From contig NZ_CP010951.1 in assembly GCF_001580455.1 (NCBI RefSeq), positions 4,241,001 to 4,305,000 on the forward strand: a stretch of DNA of 64,000 nt, in the 5' to 3' direction. Shown piece by piece: positions 25,379-33,622 of this stretch (position 1 is its first letter; each line of letters opens with the position of its first letter). The position numbers were made by a program, and so were the translations under genes. Origin of the DNA: Ramlibacter tataouinensis (GTDB lineage: Bacteria > Pseudomonadota > Gammaproteobacteria > Burkholderiales > Burkholderiaceae_C). Under the pieces are notes generated by a model that searched no databases, was not told the origin of the DNA, and saw nothing but the letters and a program-made list of their open reading frames with translations.

Positions 25379-26217
25379 GACGCGACTCCTTCGGTTTGCG
25401 ATTGGTCCAGGAAATCGATGGCTTGCTGCCATTCGGGCGGGTCGACGCGGATGAAGTGGTTCTTCTCGCGCTGCTCCAGGAAGGGCACGCCCTTGCCCAT
25501 CAGGGTGTCGAACAGGATCACCCGCGGCTTGCGCTCATGCAGGGCGCGGGCGGTGTCGAAGGCGCGGGTCACGGCCTGCAGGTCGTTGCCGTCCACGCGC
25601 TGCACATGCCAGCCGAAGGCCGCCCACTTGTCGGCCAGAGGTTCGAAGCCGAGGACCTTGCCCGACGGCCCGTCGGCCTGCTGGTTGTTGATGTCGACCA
25701 GGCAGATCAGGTTGGCCAGGCCATGGTGCGAGGCCGACATTGCCGCTTCCCAGGTGGAGCCCTCGTCGAGCTCGCCGTCCGACATCGAGTTGTAGACGAA
25801 GGCGGGATTGTTCTTCTGCCGCAGGCCCAGCGCCATGCCGACGGCGATGGGGAGGCCCTGGCCCAGGGAGCCGCCCGACATCTCCATGCCCGGCGTGTAG
25901 GTCGCCATGCCGGACATCGGCAGCCGGCTGTCGTCGCTGCCGTAGGTGTCGAGTTCTTCCTCGGCAATGATCCCGGCCTCGATCAGCGCGGCGTAGAAGG
26001 CGATGGCATAGTGGCCGTGCGAGAGCAGGAAGCGGTCGCGGCTTTCCCATTGCGGGTCCTCCGGCCGGTAGTGCATGGCGTGGCCGTAGGCGACGGCCAG
26101 CACGTCGGCCCAACCGAGGGCTTGGCCGATGTAGCCCTGGCCCTGGACCTCGCCCATGCGCAGGGCGTAGCGGCGGATGCGGTACGCGCGCTCGGAGAGA
26201 GTGGATGAATCAGACAT
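25375..26217 (-). CDS. Transketolase-like N-terminal (thiamine-pyrophosphate) subunit
   Basis: A protein of 280 residues equal to the first third of transketolase. It has the PP-domain motifs FLLSHGHYAIAFYAAL, GSLGQGLPIAVGMALG and MSDGELDEGSTWEAAM followed by VDINNQQADG, the GDG-x-NN-type thiamine-pyrophosphate/Mg site. It pairs with the downstream C-terminal subunit through a 4-base overlap. It follows the TRAP dctM gene by 15 bases, so uptake and ketol transfer are in one operon. Substrate not identifiable from sequence. Confidence 0.92.
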   Translation of the reverse strand: MSDSSTLSERAYRIRRYALRMGEVQGQGYIGQALGWADVLAVAYGHAMHYRPEDPQWESRDRFLLSHGHYAIAFYAALIEAGIIAEEELDTYGSDDSRLPMSGMATYTPGMEMSGGSLGQGLPIAVGMALGLRQKNNPAFVYNSMSDGELDEGSTWEAAMSASHHGLANLICLVDINNQQADGPSGKVLGFEPLADKWAAFGWHVQRVDGNDLQAVTRAFDTARALHERKPRVILFDTLMGKGVPFLEQREKNHFIRVDPPEWQQAIDFLDQSQTEGVAS

Positions 26218-26232
26218 GATGAGTGGAGTCCT

Positions 26233-27492
26233 TTAGCGGATCGTGAGCCAGGGCAGGTAGGCAAACCCCAGCAGGAGGGCGACGGCGACGGCATAGAAGG
26301 GAATCAATTCCTTCACCACGTCGCCGATGCGGACCTTGGCGACCGAGGCGGTGATGAAGAGGGTGGTGCCGATCGGCGGGTGATACAGGCCGATCGACAG
26401 GTTGACGATCATCATGATCCCCAGCTGTACCGGGTCCATGCCGACCGCCGAAGCGAGCGGGACGAACATCGGCGTGAGCAGCAGCACGGCGGCGGGCAGG
26501 TCGATGAACATGCCGGTGGCCAGCATGATCAGGTTCATCGCCAGGATGATCAGCCAGGGCGATTGCAGCACTTCCTTGGCATAGCGCGTGAACTCCGCGG
26601 GCAGCTGCTCGTAGGTGACGATCCAGCCGACCACGCTCGAGGCCATGATGATCAGCAGCACTACGCCGGTGGAAATCCCGGCTTCGATCGCCGCGTGCCT
26701 GATCTTGGCCCAGGTGAGGTCGCGGTACACCACACCGGCGACGACCAGCGCGTAGAGGGTGGACATCACGCTCACTTCGGTCGGCGTGGCGATGCCGAAG
26801 CGCAGGAAGATGATGATCAGCACCGGCATGGCCAGCGCCGGTCCCGCGTGCGCGAGCTGGCGCCAGAAGGCATCCCACTCGAAGGGCGTGGTGTCGCGCG
26901 GGAAGTTGCGCCGGCGGCCCTGCACGTAGCACACCGCCATGAAGCCCGCGCACATCAGCAGGCCCGGCAGGATGCCGGCGACGAACAGCGCGCCGATGGA
27001 AGCGCCCGACACCAGGGCGTAGACGATCATGGGGATCGACGGCGGGATCAGGATGTCGATGGTGGCGGCTGCCGCCAGCGTGCCGGCCGCGAAGGGCGCC
27101 GGGTAGCCGAGCTTTTTCAGCCAGGGGATCAGCATCGAACCGATGGCCGAGGCGTCCGCCACTGCCGAACCGGAGACGCCGCCGAAGATGGTGGACGAGA
27201 GCACGCCCACCTGCGCCGGGCCGCCGTGCACGCGGCCGATCATCATCGACAGCAGGTTCACCAGGCTCTGCCCGAGCTTGCCGCTGACCATGAGCGCGCC
27301 GGTCATCATGAAGAAGGGGATCGCGATCAGCGGAAAGCTCTGGGTCTGGGCGATCATTTGCTCGATCGCCAGGTGCACCGGCACCTTGTCGATCATGAGC
27401 AGGCCGCCCACCGAGGCCAGGACCAGGGCGTGGGCAATCGGGATCGACAGCAGCGCCGTGGCGATGAAGATGACGATGATCAGCAAGGTCAT
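26233..27492 (-). CDS. dctM: TRAP transporter large permease subunit
   Basis: A protein of 419 residues with about 12 hydrophobic segments and DctM motifs IPFFMMTGALM, SSTIFGGVSGSAVADASAIGS, ILIPPSIPMIVYALVSG and LYHPPIGTTLF. It is the sodium-driven permease of the second TRAP system. Same-strand order is SDR, dctP, dctQ, dctM, split transketolase. Confidence 0.95.
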   Translation of the reverse strand: MTLLIIVIFIATALLSIPIAHALVLASVGGLLMIDKVPVHLAIEQMIAQTQSFPLIAIPFFMMTGALMVSGKLGQSLVNLLSMMIGRVHGGPAQVGVLSSTIFGGVSGSAVADASAIGSMLIPWLKKLGYPAPFAAGTLAAAATIDILIPPSIPMIVYALVSGASIGALFVAGILPGLLMCAGFMAVCYVQGRRRNFPRDTTPFEWDAFWRQLAHAGPALAMPVLIIIFLRFGIATPTEVSVMSTLYALVVAGVVYRDLTWAKIRHAAIEAGISTGVVLLIIMASSVVGWIVTYEQLPAEFTRYAKEVLQSPWLIILAMNLIMLATGMFIDLPAAVLLLTPMFVPLASAVGMDPVQLGIMMIVNLSIGLYHPPIGTTLFITASVAKVRIGDVVKELIPFYAVAVALLLGFAYLPWLTIR

Positions 27493-27501
27493 GGCTGTCT
27501 C

Positions 27502-28029
27502 CTAGACACCTTGGTGGACGGCGGCGGTCTCGGGCTCTTCATGTCCGTGCGGCTGCTCGGACCCGGCCCAGACCTCGGGCAGCTTGCACAGCGTCACCAC
27601 GCTGAGCAGCGCGAAGCCCAGCATCAGGCACCAGACGGTGACCGAGCCGGGAACCTGCAGGATGGGGGAGCGTTCATCGGCGGCGATCTCGGCCAGCGGC
27701 CAGGCGATCACCGCGAGCGACGCATAGAGGAAGGCCACCACCAGCGAGCCGCCGGCCAGCACCCATCGCCGCGCGGCGCCCAGCTTCTGCGTGAGGATGA
27801 CCACGGCGATGTGCGAGCCGTGCTGGGCGGCCAGCACCACGCCGGCCATGATCATCCAGGGGAACAGCAGCTCCGGCAGCTCGGAGGCGGTGGCCAGGCT
27901 GGTGCCCGCCACGTAGCGCAGCCCCACGTTGGCGCTGAGGATCACGAACACCACGCCGAGCGTGACGTAGAGCACGCCGCGGCACGCCGCGCCTATGCAT
28001 TGATTGAGGAATTGGGCGAACGGATTCAC
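27502..28029 (-). CDS. dctQ: TRAP transporter small membrane subunit
   Basis: A protein of 175 residues with four TM segments and the DctQ-type motif NVGLRYVAGTSLATASELPELLFPW. The GTG at 28029 was chosen because GGAGGG lies a few bases upstream; the longer frame reads into the palindromic repeat. The C-terminal tail is hydrophilic. It works with the dctM and dctP products encoded on either side. Confidence 0.9.
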   Translation of the reverse strand: MNPFAQFLNQCIGAACRGVLYVTLGVVFVILSANVGLRYVAGTSLATASELPELLFPWMIMAGVVLAAQHGSHIAVVILTQKLGAARRWVLAGGSLVVAFLYASLAVIAWPLAEIAADERSPILQVPGSVTVWCLMLGFALLSVVTLCKLPEVWAGSEQPHGHEEPETAAVHQGV

Positions 28030-28085
28030 GGGGCCCTCCGGAAAGGGTGAGAACGAGTGGGAGAGGACAGGGCTTGGGTCTTGAT

Positions 28086-28168
28086 CCCTCCCCCTCCGGG
28101 GGAGGGTGGGGTGGGGGCGCCCGGCGTTCGCCTGCCCCCATCCCGTCCTCCCCCCGGAGGGGAAGGAG
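28086..28168. repeat. Large imperfect palindromic intergenic repeat, copy 3
   Basis: CCCTCCCCCTCC-GGGGGAGGG near the left edge, GGTGGGGGCGC / GCCCCCATCCC in the middle and CCCCGGAGGGG on the right. It ends about eight bases from the dctP stop, between dctP and dctQ. Composition and layout match copies at 7235 and 24278. Confidence 0.85.
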
Positions 28169-28176
28169 CAAGGCAA

Positions 28177-29160
28177 TTACTGCGCTTGCGCTTGCTGGAT
28201 CACCTTCTTGGCGAAGTCGCCGACGGGCCCGCCCGACCACTTGGCGTAGACCGACTTGGTCGCCTCCACGAAGGCCTTGCGGTCCACGGTTTCGACCTGC
28301 GTGCCCTTGGACTTCAGTTCCGCCAGCAGCTTGTCGTCGGCCTCCTTGGAAAGCTTGCGCTGCATCTGCGTGGCTTCGGCCGCGGCTTCCATGACGATCT
28401 TCTGGTCGCCCGGGCTCAGGCGGTCCCAGGAGCGCTTGCCCATGACGAAGGGATTCGCTTCGTACTTGTGGCCGGTCAGCGAGAGGTACTTCTGCACCTC
28501 GTACAGCTTGGCCGAGGCGATGTTGGCCAGCGGATTCTCCTGGCCGTCGACCACGCCCTGCTGCAGCGCGACGTAGAGCTCGGCGAACTTGATCTGCTGC
28601 GTGTCCGCGCCCAGCGCCTGCATGATGTCCACGGTCATGGTGTCGGGCGGGGTGCGGATCTTCAGGCCCTTGATGTCGGCCGGCGACTTGATGGCCCGCT
28701 TGCTGTTGGTGACGTGGCGGATGCCGTTGTCCCAGTAGCCGAGGACCACCATGCCCTTGGCGGCGGTGCGCTTGGTCAGTTCCTCGCCGACCGGGCCGTC
28801 GAGCATCTGCCAGGCCTTCTGCACGTCGCTGAACAGGAAGGGCAGGCCGAGCGCCGCGTATTCGGGCACCACGTTGGCCATCGCGCCCTGGCTGTTGGCG
28901 GAGATGTCCAGGCTGCCCGTGCGCAGGGCCGTGACCATGGCGGCGTCGTCACCCAGCTGCGCGGAATGCGCAACCTGCACCTCGATGCGGCCATTGGTCT
29001 TGGCCTTGACGCGATCGGCAAAAAGCACCGCCGCTTCATGGCGTGGATTGCCCGGCGCGGCGCCGTGGCCGAGAGTGAGTTTGGTGGCCGACTGCGCGAA
29101 AGCCAGGCCTCCGGTGGTGAGCAGGGCGCTGGCGACGATGGCGAGGGTTCTGCGACGCAT
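28177..29160 (-). CDS. dctP: TRAP transporter solute-binding protein
   Basis: A protein of 327 residues with a signal peptide (MRRRTLAIVASALLTTGGLAFAQ). DctP features are LGHGAAPGNPRHEAAVLFAD, the carboxylate-binding Arg in GLKIRTPPD and ELYVALQQGVVDGQENP. It delivers the ligand to the DctQM complex encoded downstream. The substrate is likely an organic acid or sugar acid processed by the SDR, transketolases and hydroxyacid dehydrogenase of the same operon. Confidence 0.93.
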   Translation of the reverse strand: MRRRTLAIVASALLTTGGLAFAQSATKLTLGHGAAPGNPRHEAAVLFADRVKAKTNGRIEVQVAHSAQLGDDAAMVTALRTGSLDISANSQGAMANVVPEYAALGLPFLFSDVQKAWQMLDGPVGEELTKRTAAKGMVVLGYWDNGIRHVTNSKRAIKSPADIKGLKIRTPPDTMTVDIMQALGADTQQIKFAELYVALQQGVVDGQENPLANIASAKLYEVQKYLSLTGHKYEANPFVMGKRSWDRLSPGDQKIVMEAAAEATQMQRKLSKEADDKLLAELKSKGTQVETVDRKAFVEATKSVYAKWSGGPVGDFAKKVIQQAQAQ

Positions 29161-29204
29161 GGGTTTGTCTCCTGATGTGTGTGTGTGTTTGATGGACTAG
29201 GGAT

Positions 29205-29954
29205 TCAGTGGATGAGCATCCCGCCGTTCACGTCGAGCGTGATGCCGGTGCAATAGCCGGACAGGTCGCTGGCGAGGAACAGGATTGCGCCCGCAACGTC
29301 GGCCGGCACGCCCAGGCGCGCGAGCGGGATGGTCTCGGCGATCTCGGCCTTGCGCTCGGCGCTCAGCTTGTCCTTGTTGATGTCGGTGCTGATGAGGCCG
29401 GGGGTGATGGCATTGACGCGGATGCCGTCGGGCCCCAGCTCTCGCGCCATGGCGCGCGCCAGCCCGAGCACGCCGGCCTTCGCGGCGGAGTAGTGCGGGC
29501 CGCCCAGGATGCCGCCGCCGCGCTGAGCGGACACCGACGAGATGCAGACGATGGAGCCGCCGCGCTGGCGTTGCATGACGGGGATGGCCGCCTGCGAGAA
29601 CAGCAGCGTGCCGCGCAGGCTGACGTCCAGCACGGCGTCGTAGTCGCCCTCGGTGATCTCGACCGTCTTGCGCGGCTGGGTGATGCCAGCGTTGTTCACG
29701 AGGATGTCGAGGCGGCCGAACTGCTCGACGGTGTGGGCGACGGCGGCGTCGGCGTCGGACTTCACCGTGACGTTCGCCGTCAGGCCGAGGTGGCCCCGCC
29801 CGAGCTGGGCGGCAGCCTCGGCCGGCCGGGCGGATTCGAGGTCGACGATGACGACGCGGGCGCCTTGCGAGGCCAGGGCGCGGGCAGTGGCGAATCCGAG
29901 ACCGTTGAGGCCGGCGCCTCCAGTGATGAGGGCGACGCGGTCGGCGAGCAGCAT
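29205..29954 (-). CDS. Short-chain dehydrogenase/reductase
   Basis: A protein of 249 residues of the classical SDR family. It has the cofactor loop TGGAGLNGLG (11-20), an acidic residue after beta-2 (VDLES) favouring NAD(H), NNAG (87-90), catalytic S140, Y155 and K159 (YSAAK), and a C-terminus YCTGITLDVNGGMLIH. It is the first gene of the transketolase operon and divergent from the LysR gene. It probably oxidises or isomerises the imported substrate before ketol transfer, though the reaction is unknown. Confidence 0.92.
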   Translation of the reverse strand: MLLADRVALITGGAGLNGLGFATARALASQGARVVIVDLESARPAEAAAQLGRGHLGLTANVTVKSDADAAVAHTVEQFGRLDILVNNAGITQPRKTVEITEGDYDAVLDVSLRGTLLFSQAAIPVMQRQRGGSIVCISSVSAQRGGGILGGPHYSAAKAGVLGLARAMARELGPDGIRVNAITPGLISTDINKDKLSAERKAEIAETIPLARLGVPADVAGAILFLASDLSGYCTGITLDVNGGMLIH

Positions 29955-30068
29955 GGCGGTGATCCTTGAGAAGTGGGAGTGGGCGAGAGCGAGTGGGGGT
30001 AACTGTGGATCCCGTGACCCTTGAAGACAAGCGACAGTTCTTCAGCGATGGATGAATCCCGTTCATAA

Positions 30069-30080
30069 AGGGTTAACCCT
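30069..30080. promoter_or_regulatory. Perfect palindrome abutting the LysR start codon
   Basis: AGGGTTAACCCT, perfectly self-complementary over 12 bases and directly followed by the LysR ATG at 30081. AAAGGG inside it could also act as the ribosome-binding site. It lies in the divergent interval with the SDR operon. The core is shared with 10489-10498. It is a candidate protein-binding site. Confidence 0.5.
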
Positions 30081-30992
30081 ATGAGATCGTCGTTTCCTCC
30101 CCTGAGCTGCCTGCTGGCCTTCGAAGCGGCCGCGCGTCGCGCGAGCTTCAGCCTTGCCGCCAACGAGCTGAACCTGACGCCGTCGGCGGTGAGCCACCAG
30201 ATCGCCAAGCTCGAACAGCTGCTGGATGTGCGGCTGTTCGAGCGCTCGGCGCGCAACATCGCCCTGACGGAGCCGGGGCGCGAGTACATGAGCCGGGTCT
30301 CGCTGGCACTCGACGCGATCAGCACGGCGACCGACAACGTGCGCAAGGGCGTTCGCAATGCGCTGCACCTGCATTCGGCGCCCAGCTTCGCTTCCCTTTG
30401 GCTCATGCCGCGGCTGGCCGACTTTGCGCGCCAGCATCCGGGCATCGCCCTGTCGCTGTCGTCCTCGCCGACGCATTCGGACTTCGCGACGGGCCAGGTC
30501 GACCTCGACATCCGCTACGGCGTGCCCAACTGGCCGCACCTGCACGTGCAGCCGATCTTCGAGGAGCGCATCCAGCCAATGGTCAGCCCGGCGTTCGCCG
30601 AGCAGCACCGCATCGAGACGCCCGAGGACCTGCTGCAGATGCCATTGATCCAGTCGGTGGTGAACGTCGTGCAGTGGGGCGACTGGTTCCGCGGCCGCCG
30701 GGTCCAGTTCGCGCCGGGCCAGTACGCCTACAGCTTTGATCGCACCTCGATGGCGCTCGATGCCGCCGTGCAGGGGCTGGGCGTGGCCTGCGACAGTTCA
30801 TCCATCGCCGCCGACCACCTGAATCAAGGCCGCCTGCGCAAGCTGTTCGACGACCGCTGGTGCGTGAAGGTCCAGGCGCACTTCCTCGTGTGCCCGCAGC
30901 GGCACCTGCAGCGGCCCGAGGTGGCGAACTTCATCGAATGGATCCGCACGCACGCCATCGACGCGGAAGGCGCGGCTTCTGGCGGGGCTTGA
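30081..30992 (+). CDS. LysR-family regulator (GcvA-like)
   Basis: A protein of 303 residues. The N-terminal helix-turn-helix (about 8-65) reads LLAFEAAARRASFSLAANELNLTPSAVSHQIAKLEQLL in overlapping parts, the GcvA-type pattern, and is followed by a substrate-binding effector domain (about 90-295). It is divergent from the SDR-TRAP-transketolase operon across about 125 bases and is its likely regulator. The start directly follows a 12-bp palindrome. Confidence 0.93.
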   Translation: MRSSFPPLSCLLAFEAAARRASFSLAANELNLTPSAVSHQIAKLEQLLDVRLFERSARNIALTEPGREYMSRVSLALDAISTATDNVRKGVRNALHLHSAPSFASLWLMPRLADFARQHPGIALSLSSSPTHSDFATGQVDLDIRYGVPNWPHLHVQPIFEERIQPMVSPAFAEQHRIETPEDLLQMPLIQSVVNVVQWGDWFRGRRVQFAPGQYAYSFDRTSMALDAAVQGLGVACDSSSIAADHLNQGRLRKLFDDRWCVKVQAHFLVCPQRHLQRPEVANFIEWIRTHAIDAEGAASGGA

Positions 30993-31102
30993 AGCCCAGC
31001 TGCATTCCGTCCATCGCGCAAACGGATCGCACATGCGGCCGGCGCCGGATCCCCGCACAATCCAAGCCGGCATGCGGCAAGTGCCGCATCGCGGAGGCAA
31101 CC

Positions 31103-31606
31103 ATGGCCAGGATCGAACATCGGCTGCAGGAACTCGGGATCGTCCTGCCGGCTCCATTGCAGCTGCCCGCGGGCGCGGTGCTGCCCTTCCCGTGGGTGAG
31201 GGTGGTGGGCGCACGGGCCGTCTTCTCGGGCCACGGGCCGACCGATGCGGACGGCGCGCTGGCGAAGCCACTGGGCAAGGTGGGCGCCGACGTCAGCCTG
31301 GACCAGGGCTATGTGGCGGCCCGGCTCACCGGGCTGGCCATTCTTGCGAGCCTGAAGCGGGAACTGGGCGATCTCGATCGCATCGCGTGCTGGGTGCGCA
31401 TCTTCGGCATGGTCAACTCCGCCCCGGGCTTCAACAAGCAGCCGGCGGTGATCAACGGTTTCACTGACCTGATCGTCGAAGTGTTCGGGCAGGACGTGGG
31501 CGCGCACGCGCGCAGCGCCGTGGGCATGGCGGAACTGCCGTTCAACATCCCGGTGGAGATCGAGGGGGAGGTCGGCCTGGCGATGGGCAGCGATGACCGA
31601 CCGTGA
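31103..31606 (+). CDS. RidA/YjgF-family protein
   Basis: A protein of 167 residues with the YjgF/RidA-like trimeric fold (VVGARAVFSGHGPTDADG, AARLTGLAILASLKRELGDLDRI, VEIEGEVGLAM). RidA proteins deaminate reactive enamine/imine intermediates, but this longer, divergent branch often has unknown substrates. The ATG follows GGAGG with good spacing. It lies downstream of the LysR gene on the same strand; functional linkage is unclear. Confidence 0.85.
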   Translation: MARIEHRLQELGIVLPAPLQLPAGAVLPFPWVRVVGARAVFSGHGPTDADGALAKPLGKVGADVSLDQGYVAARLTGLAILASLKRELGDLDRIACWVRIFGMVNSAPGFNKQPAVINGFTDLIVEVFGQDVGAHARSAVGMAELPFNIPVEIEGEVGLAMGSDDRP

Positions 31607-31662
31607 TCGGCCAGTGATCGGGTGCGCAGCGTACGATGGCGACAGGCTCCCGGGTTCCTGCC

Positions 31663-31938
31663 ATGTGCCGCAACATCAAGACGCTCTTCAACTTCGATCC
31701 GCCCGCCACCGAACTCGAGATTCGGGACGCTTCGCTCCAGTTCGTCCGGAAGCTCAGCGGATTCAATGTTCCTTCGAAAGCCAACGAGGCCGCGTTCGAG
31801 CGGGCCGTGGAGGAAGTGGCCGCCTCTGCAAGAGCGCTCATTCAATCGCTGGTGACCTCCGCCGAACCTCGCAATCGCGAGGTCGAGGCGGCAAAGGCCA
31901 AGGTCAGGGCGGCGGTCCGGTTCGGCATTCACTCTTGA
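31663..31938 (+). CDS. DUF2277 family protein
   Basis: A small protein of 91 residues matching DUF2277: MCRNIKTLFNFDPPAT at the N-terminus, LQFVRKLSGFNVPSKANEAAF in overlapping parts, and a basic C-terminal helix. The ATG at 31663 gives the family's conserved MCRNIK start; the in-frame ATG at 31636 would add nine residues outside the family pattern. Function is unknown; the family is widespread in soil bacteria as a stand-alone gene. Confidence 0.85.
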   Translation: MCRNIKTLFNFDPPATELEIRDASLQFVRKLSGFNVPSKANEAAFERAVEEVAASARALIQSLVTSAEPRNREVEAAKAKVRAAVRFGIHS

Positions 31939-31955
31939 CGATACGAGCCTGCCTA

Positions 31956-31973
31956 GGCGGACGGGTTTCCGCC
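31956..31973. terminator. Hairpin between convergent genes, possible bidirectional terminator
   Basis: GGCGGA-cgggtt-TCCGCC, a perfect 6-bp stem with a 6-base loop, located between the convergent DUF2277 and EthD genes. There is no clear T run, so intrinsic termination is uncertain. Confidence 0.35.
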
Positions 31974-31999
31974 GACACGGCCCGCTGCCGCCGCACCCT

Positions 32000-32314
32000 T
32001 CAGCTTCTTTCCACCACCACGTCGCTGATCCAGATCACCGGCTGCGCATCCGTGTAGTTGGGAATGTCCGCCATGATTTCCTTGGCATGCGGCCCCAGCG
32101 CCTGCTGCAGCTTCTCGACGGACTCGCACACGATGCTGCACGACGCCAGGAAGGGCGACGGTGCCCCCGGCGCGCCGCCGGCCAGGCCCTTGTCGATCGT
32201 GTAGTACAGGCAGGCGCTGCCCAGGCGGTTGGCCACCATCGGCATGTGCTTGTCGCGGTAGTAGGCGTGGTCGAAGCGTGTCCCTGGGGGATACATGACG
32301 TTGAACTTGATCAT
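32000..32314 (-). CDS. EthD-family protein
   Basis: A protein of 104 residues with the dimeric alpha/beta-barrel EthD pattern (IKFNVMYPPGTRFDHAYYRDKHMPMV in parts, with the Tyr-Asp-His trio; IMADIPNYTDAQPVIWISDV). EthD proteins occur with ether or aromatic degradation genes but have no firm enzymatic role. The ATG at 32314 gives the usual N-terminus. It is apparently monocistronic. Confidence 0.85.
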   Translation of the reverse strand: MIKFNVMYPPGTRFDHAYYRDKHMPMVANRLGSACLYYTIDKGLAGGAPGAPSPFLASCSIVCESVEKLQQALGPHAKEIMADIPNYTDAQPVIWISDVVVERS

Positions 32315-32369
32315 GCGTGGATCCTTGAGGTGAGCCGCCAGCATAGTCCCAGGGGCCGGGACGGTGCCA

Positions 32370-32549
32370 TCACTTGGGTTGCCTGCGCTCCCGGGCGCGC
32401 CGGACCTGGCGGGATTCGCCCTCGCGCGCCGCTTGCTCCGCACGCTCACGCCGGCGATCGCGCCAGCGCTTGCCGAGGATGCGGCCGGCGAAGAAGGTCA
32501 GGGCGAAACCCAACAGGATAAACAGCAGGCTGCTGGGATCGATGGACAT
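32370..32549 (-). CDS. Small single-pass membrane protein, unknown
   Basis: A protein of 59 residues: one hydrophobic segment (about 7-24, SLLFILLGFALTFFAGRIL) followed by a very basic tail rich in Arg (KRWRDRRRERAEQ...RRARERRQPK). It is too short for a family call. It is the likely gene here because the start is clean and the composition is typical of small conserved membrane proteins. It lies between EthD and LysR genes on the same strand. Confidence 0.6.
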   Translation of the reverse strand: MSIDPSSLLFILLGFALTFFAGRILGKRWRDRRRERAEQAAREGESRQVRRARERRQPK

Positions 32550-32586
32550 GGAGTGCTTTGGGGATCGAGTAGCGAAGTCTAGGACA

Positions 32587-33510
32587 CTAGCGTCGTGCCT
32601 GCGCCGGCTCTCGCCCGAACAACTCATTGAGCAATTCCCGGAACCACTGCTGCGCCGGGTCCCGCGCCGTGCTGGCGTGCCACACCAGCCGCACCTCGTA
32701 GCGCGGCGCGAAGGGCAGCTTCCACACGCGCAGGCCCGGCCGGCTGGCGGCGTACATGGCCGGCACGATGGCCAACAGGTCCGAACCAGCCACCAGCTCG
32801 GGCAGGGCGCCGAAGTGGCGCGCGCGCAGGACGATGCGGTCGGCGAGCTGGTGCTTGACCAACATGTCTTCCACGCTGCTGTGGAAGGTGGCGGTGGGCG
32901 AGGCGACGACCAGCGAGGCGGTCTCGAGCTGGCTGCGCGAGAGCGAGGCACCGGCCCCGCCCCGGCCGGGCCGCCAATCCGGATGCGTGACCGCGACGTA
33001 CTGCTCGCGGAATAGCAGGTCGGCGTGCACGCCGCGGTGACGGGGCTGCAGGATGCCGACGGCGCAGTCGATCTCCCGCGCCTCCAGTGCGCTGGCCACG
33101 GCCGTGGCAGCGACGGCGACGTTCGCGACGCGGGTATGCGGGGCCCGCTGGCGCAGGGCCGAGGCCAGGGGCGGCAGGAACAGGATCTCGCCCAGGTCCG
33201 AAAGTGACAGCCGCCAGGTCGTGTCGCTCTGCGCCGGGTCGAACTGCTCCATGCCTGTGACCAGCGTTTCCAGCGACAGCAGGTGGGTGGCGACGGCAGG
33301 GGCCAACTGCTCGCACAGGCGTGTGCGCTGCAGCCCGGCGGGCGAGCGCACGAACAGGTCATCCTGGAAGAAATAGCGCAAGCGCGCCAATGCATTGCTG
33401 GTGGCCGACTGCGACAGCGAGAGCGCGCGTCCGGCCGCCGTGACCGAGCCGCTGCGGTGGACGGCCACCAGCACGCGCAGCAGGTTCAGGTCCAGTTGCC
33501 GGAAGTTCAT
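32587..33510 (-). CDS. LysR-family regulator (NodD/PcpR-like)
   Basis: A protein of 307 residues. The N-terminal helix-turn-helix starts MNFRQLDLNLLRVLVAVHR and contains SVTAAGRALSLSQSATSNALARLR; a LysR substrate-binding domain follows. The opening DLNLL pattern is typical of the NodD-like group that senses aromatic or related ligands. It is divergent from iorA over about 110 bases containing a dyad (33544-33558), so it probably controls the iorAB-TRAP operon. Confidence 0.93.
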   Translation of the reverse strand: MNFRQLDLNLLRVLVAVHRSGSVTAAGRALSLSQSATSNALARLRYFFQDDLFVRSPAGLQRTRLCEQLAPAVATHLLSLETLVTGMEQFDPAQSDTTWRLSLSDLGEILFLPPLASALRQRAPHTRVANVAVAATAVASALEAREIDCAVGILQPRHRGVHADLLFREQYVAVTHPDWRPGRGGAGASLSRSQLETASLVVASPTATFHSSVEDMLVKHQLADRIVLRARHFGALPELVAGSDLLAIVPAMYAASRPGLRVWKLPFAPRYEVRLVWHASTARDPAQQWFRELLNELFGREPAQARR

Positions 33511-33543
33511 GGGCTAGAGCAGACGCTTAAGGGTTCACCCAGA

Positions 33544-33558
33544 TCATTGATGCCATGA
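33544..33558. promoter_or_regulatory. Candidate LysR-binding dyad
   Basis: TCATTGATGCCATGA is an interrupted palindrome (TCAT-N7-ATGA) in the divergent interval between the LysR gene and iorA. Its position and form resemble LysR operators, although it is not an exact T-N11-A match. A near-palindrome GGGTTCACCC lies just left at 33531-33540. Confidence 0.4.
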
Positions 33559-33622
33559 ATGTAGACCATCCGCAAAGTCCATTCGCCAAATATGTGCTAG
33601 CGGACTAGATTCCCGGATAACC

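Noticed and set aside
31620..31662. Earlier ATG (31636) for the DUF2277 gene
   Set aside because: The family starts with MCRNIK, which begins at 31663.
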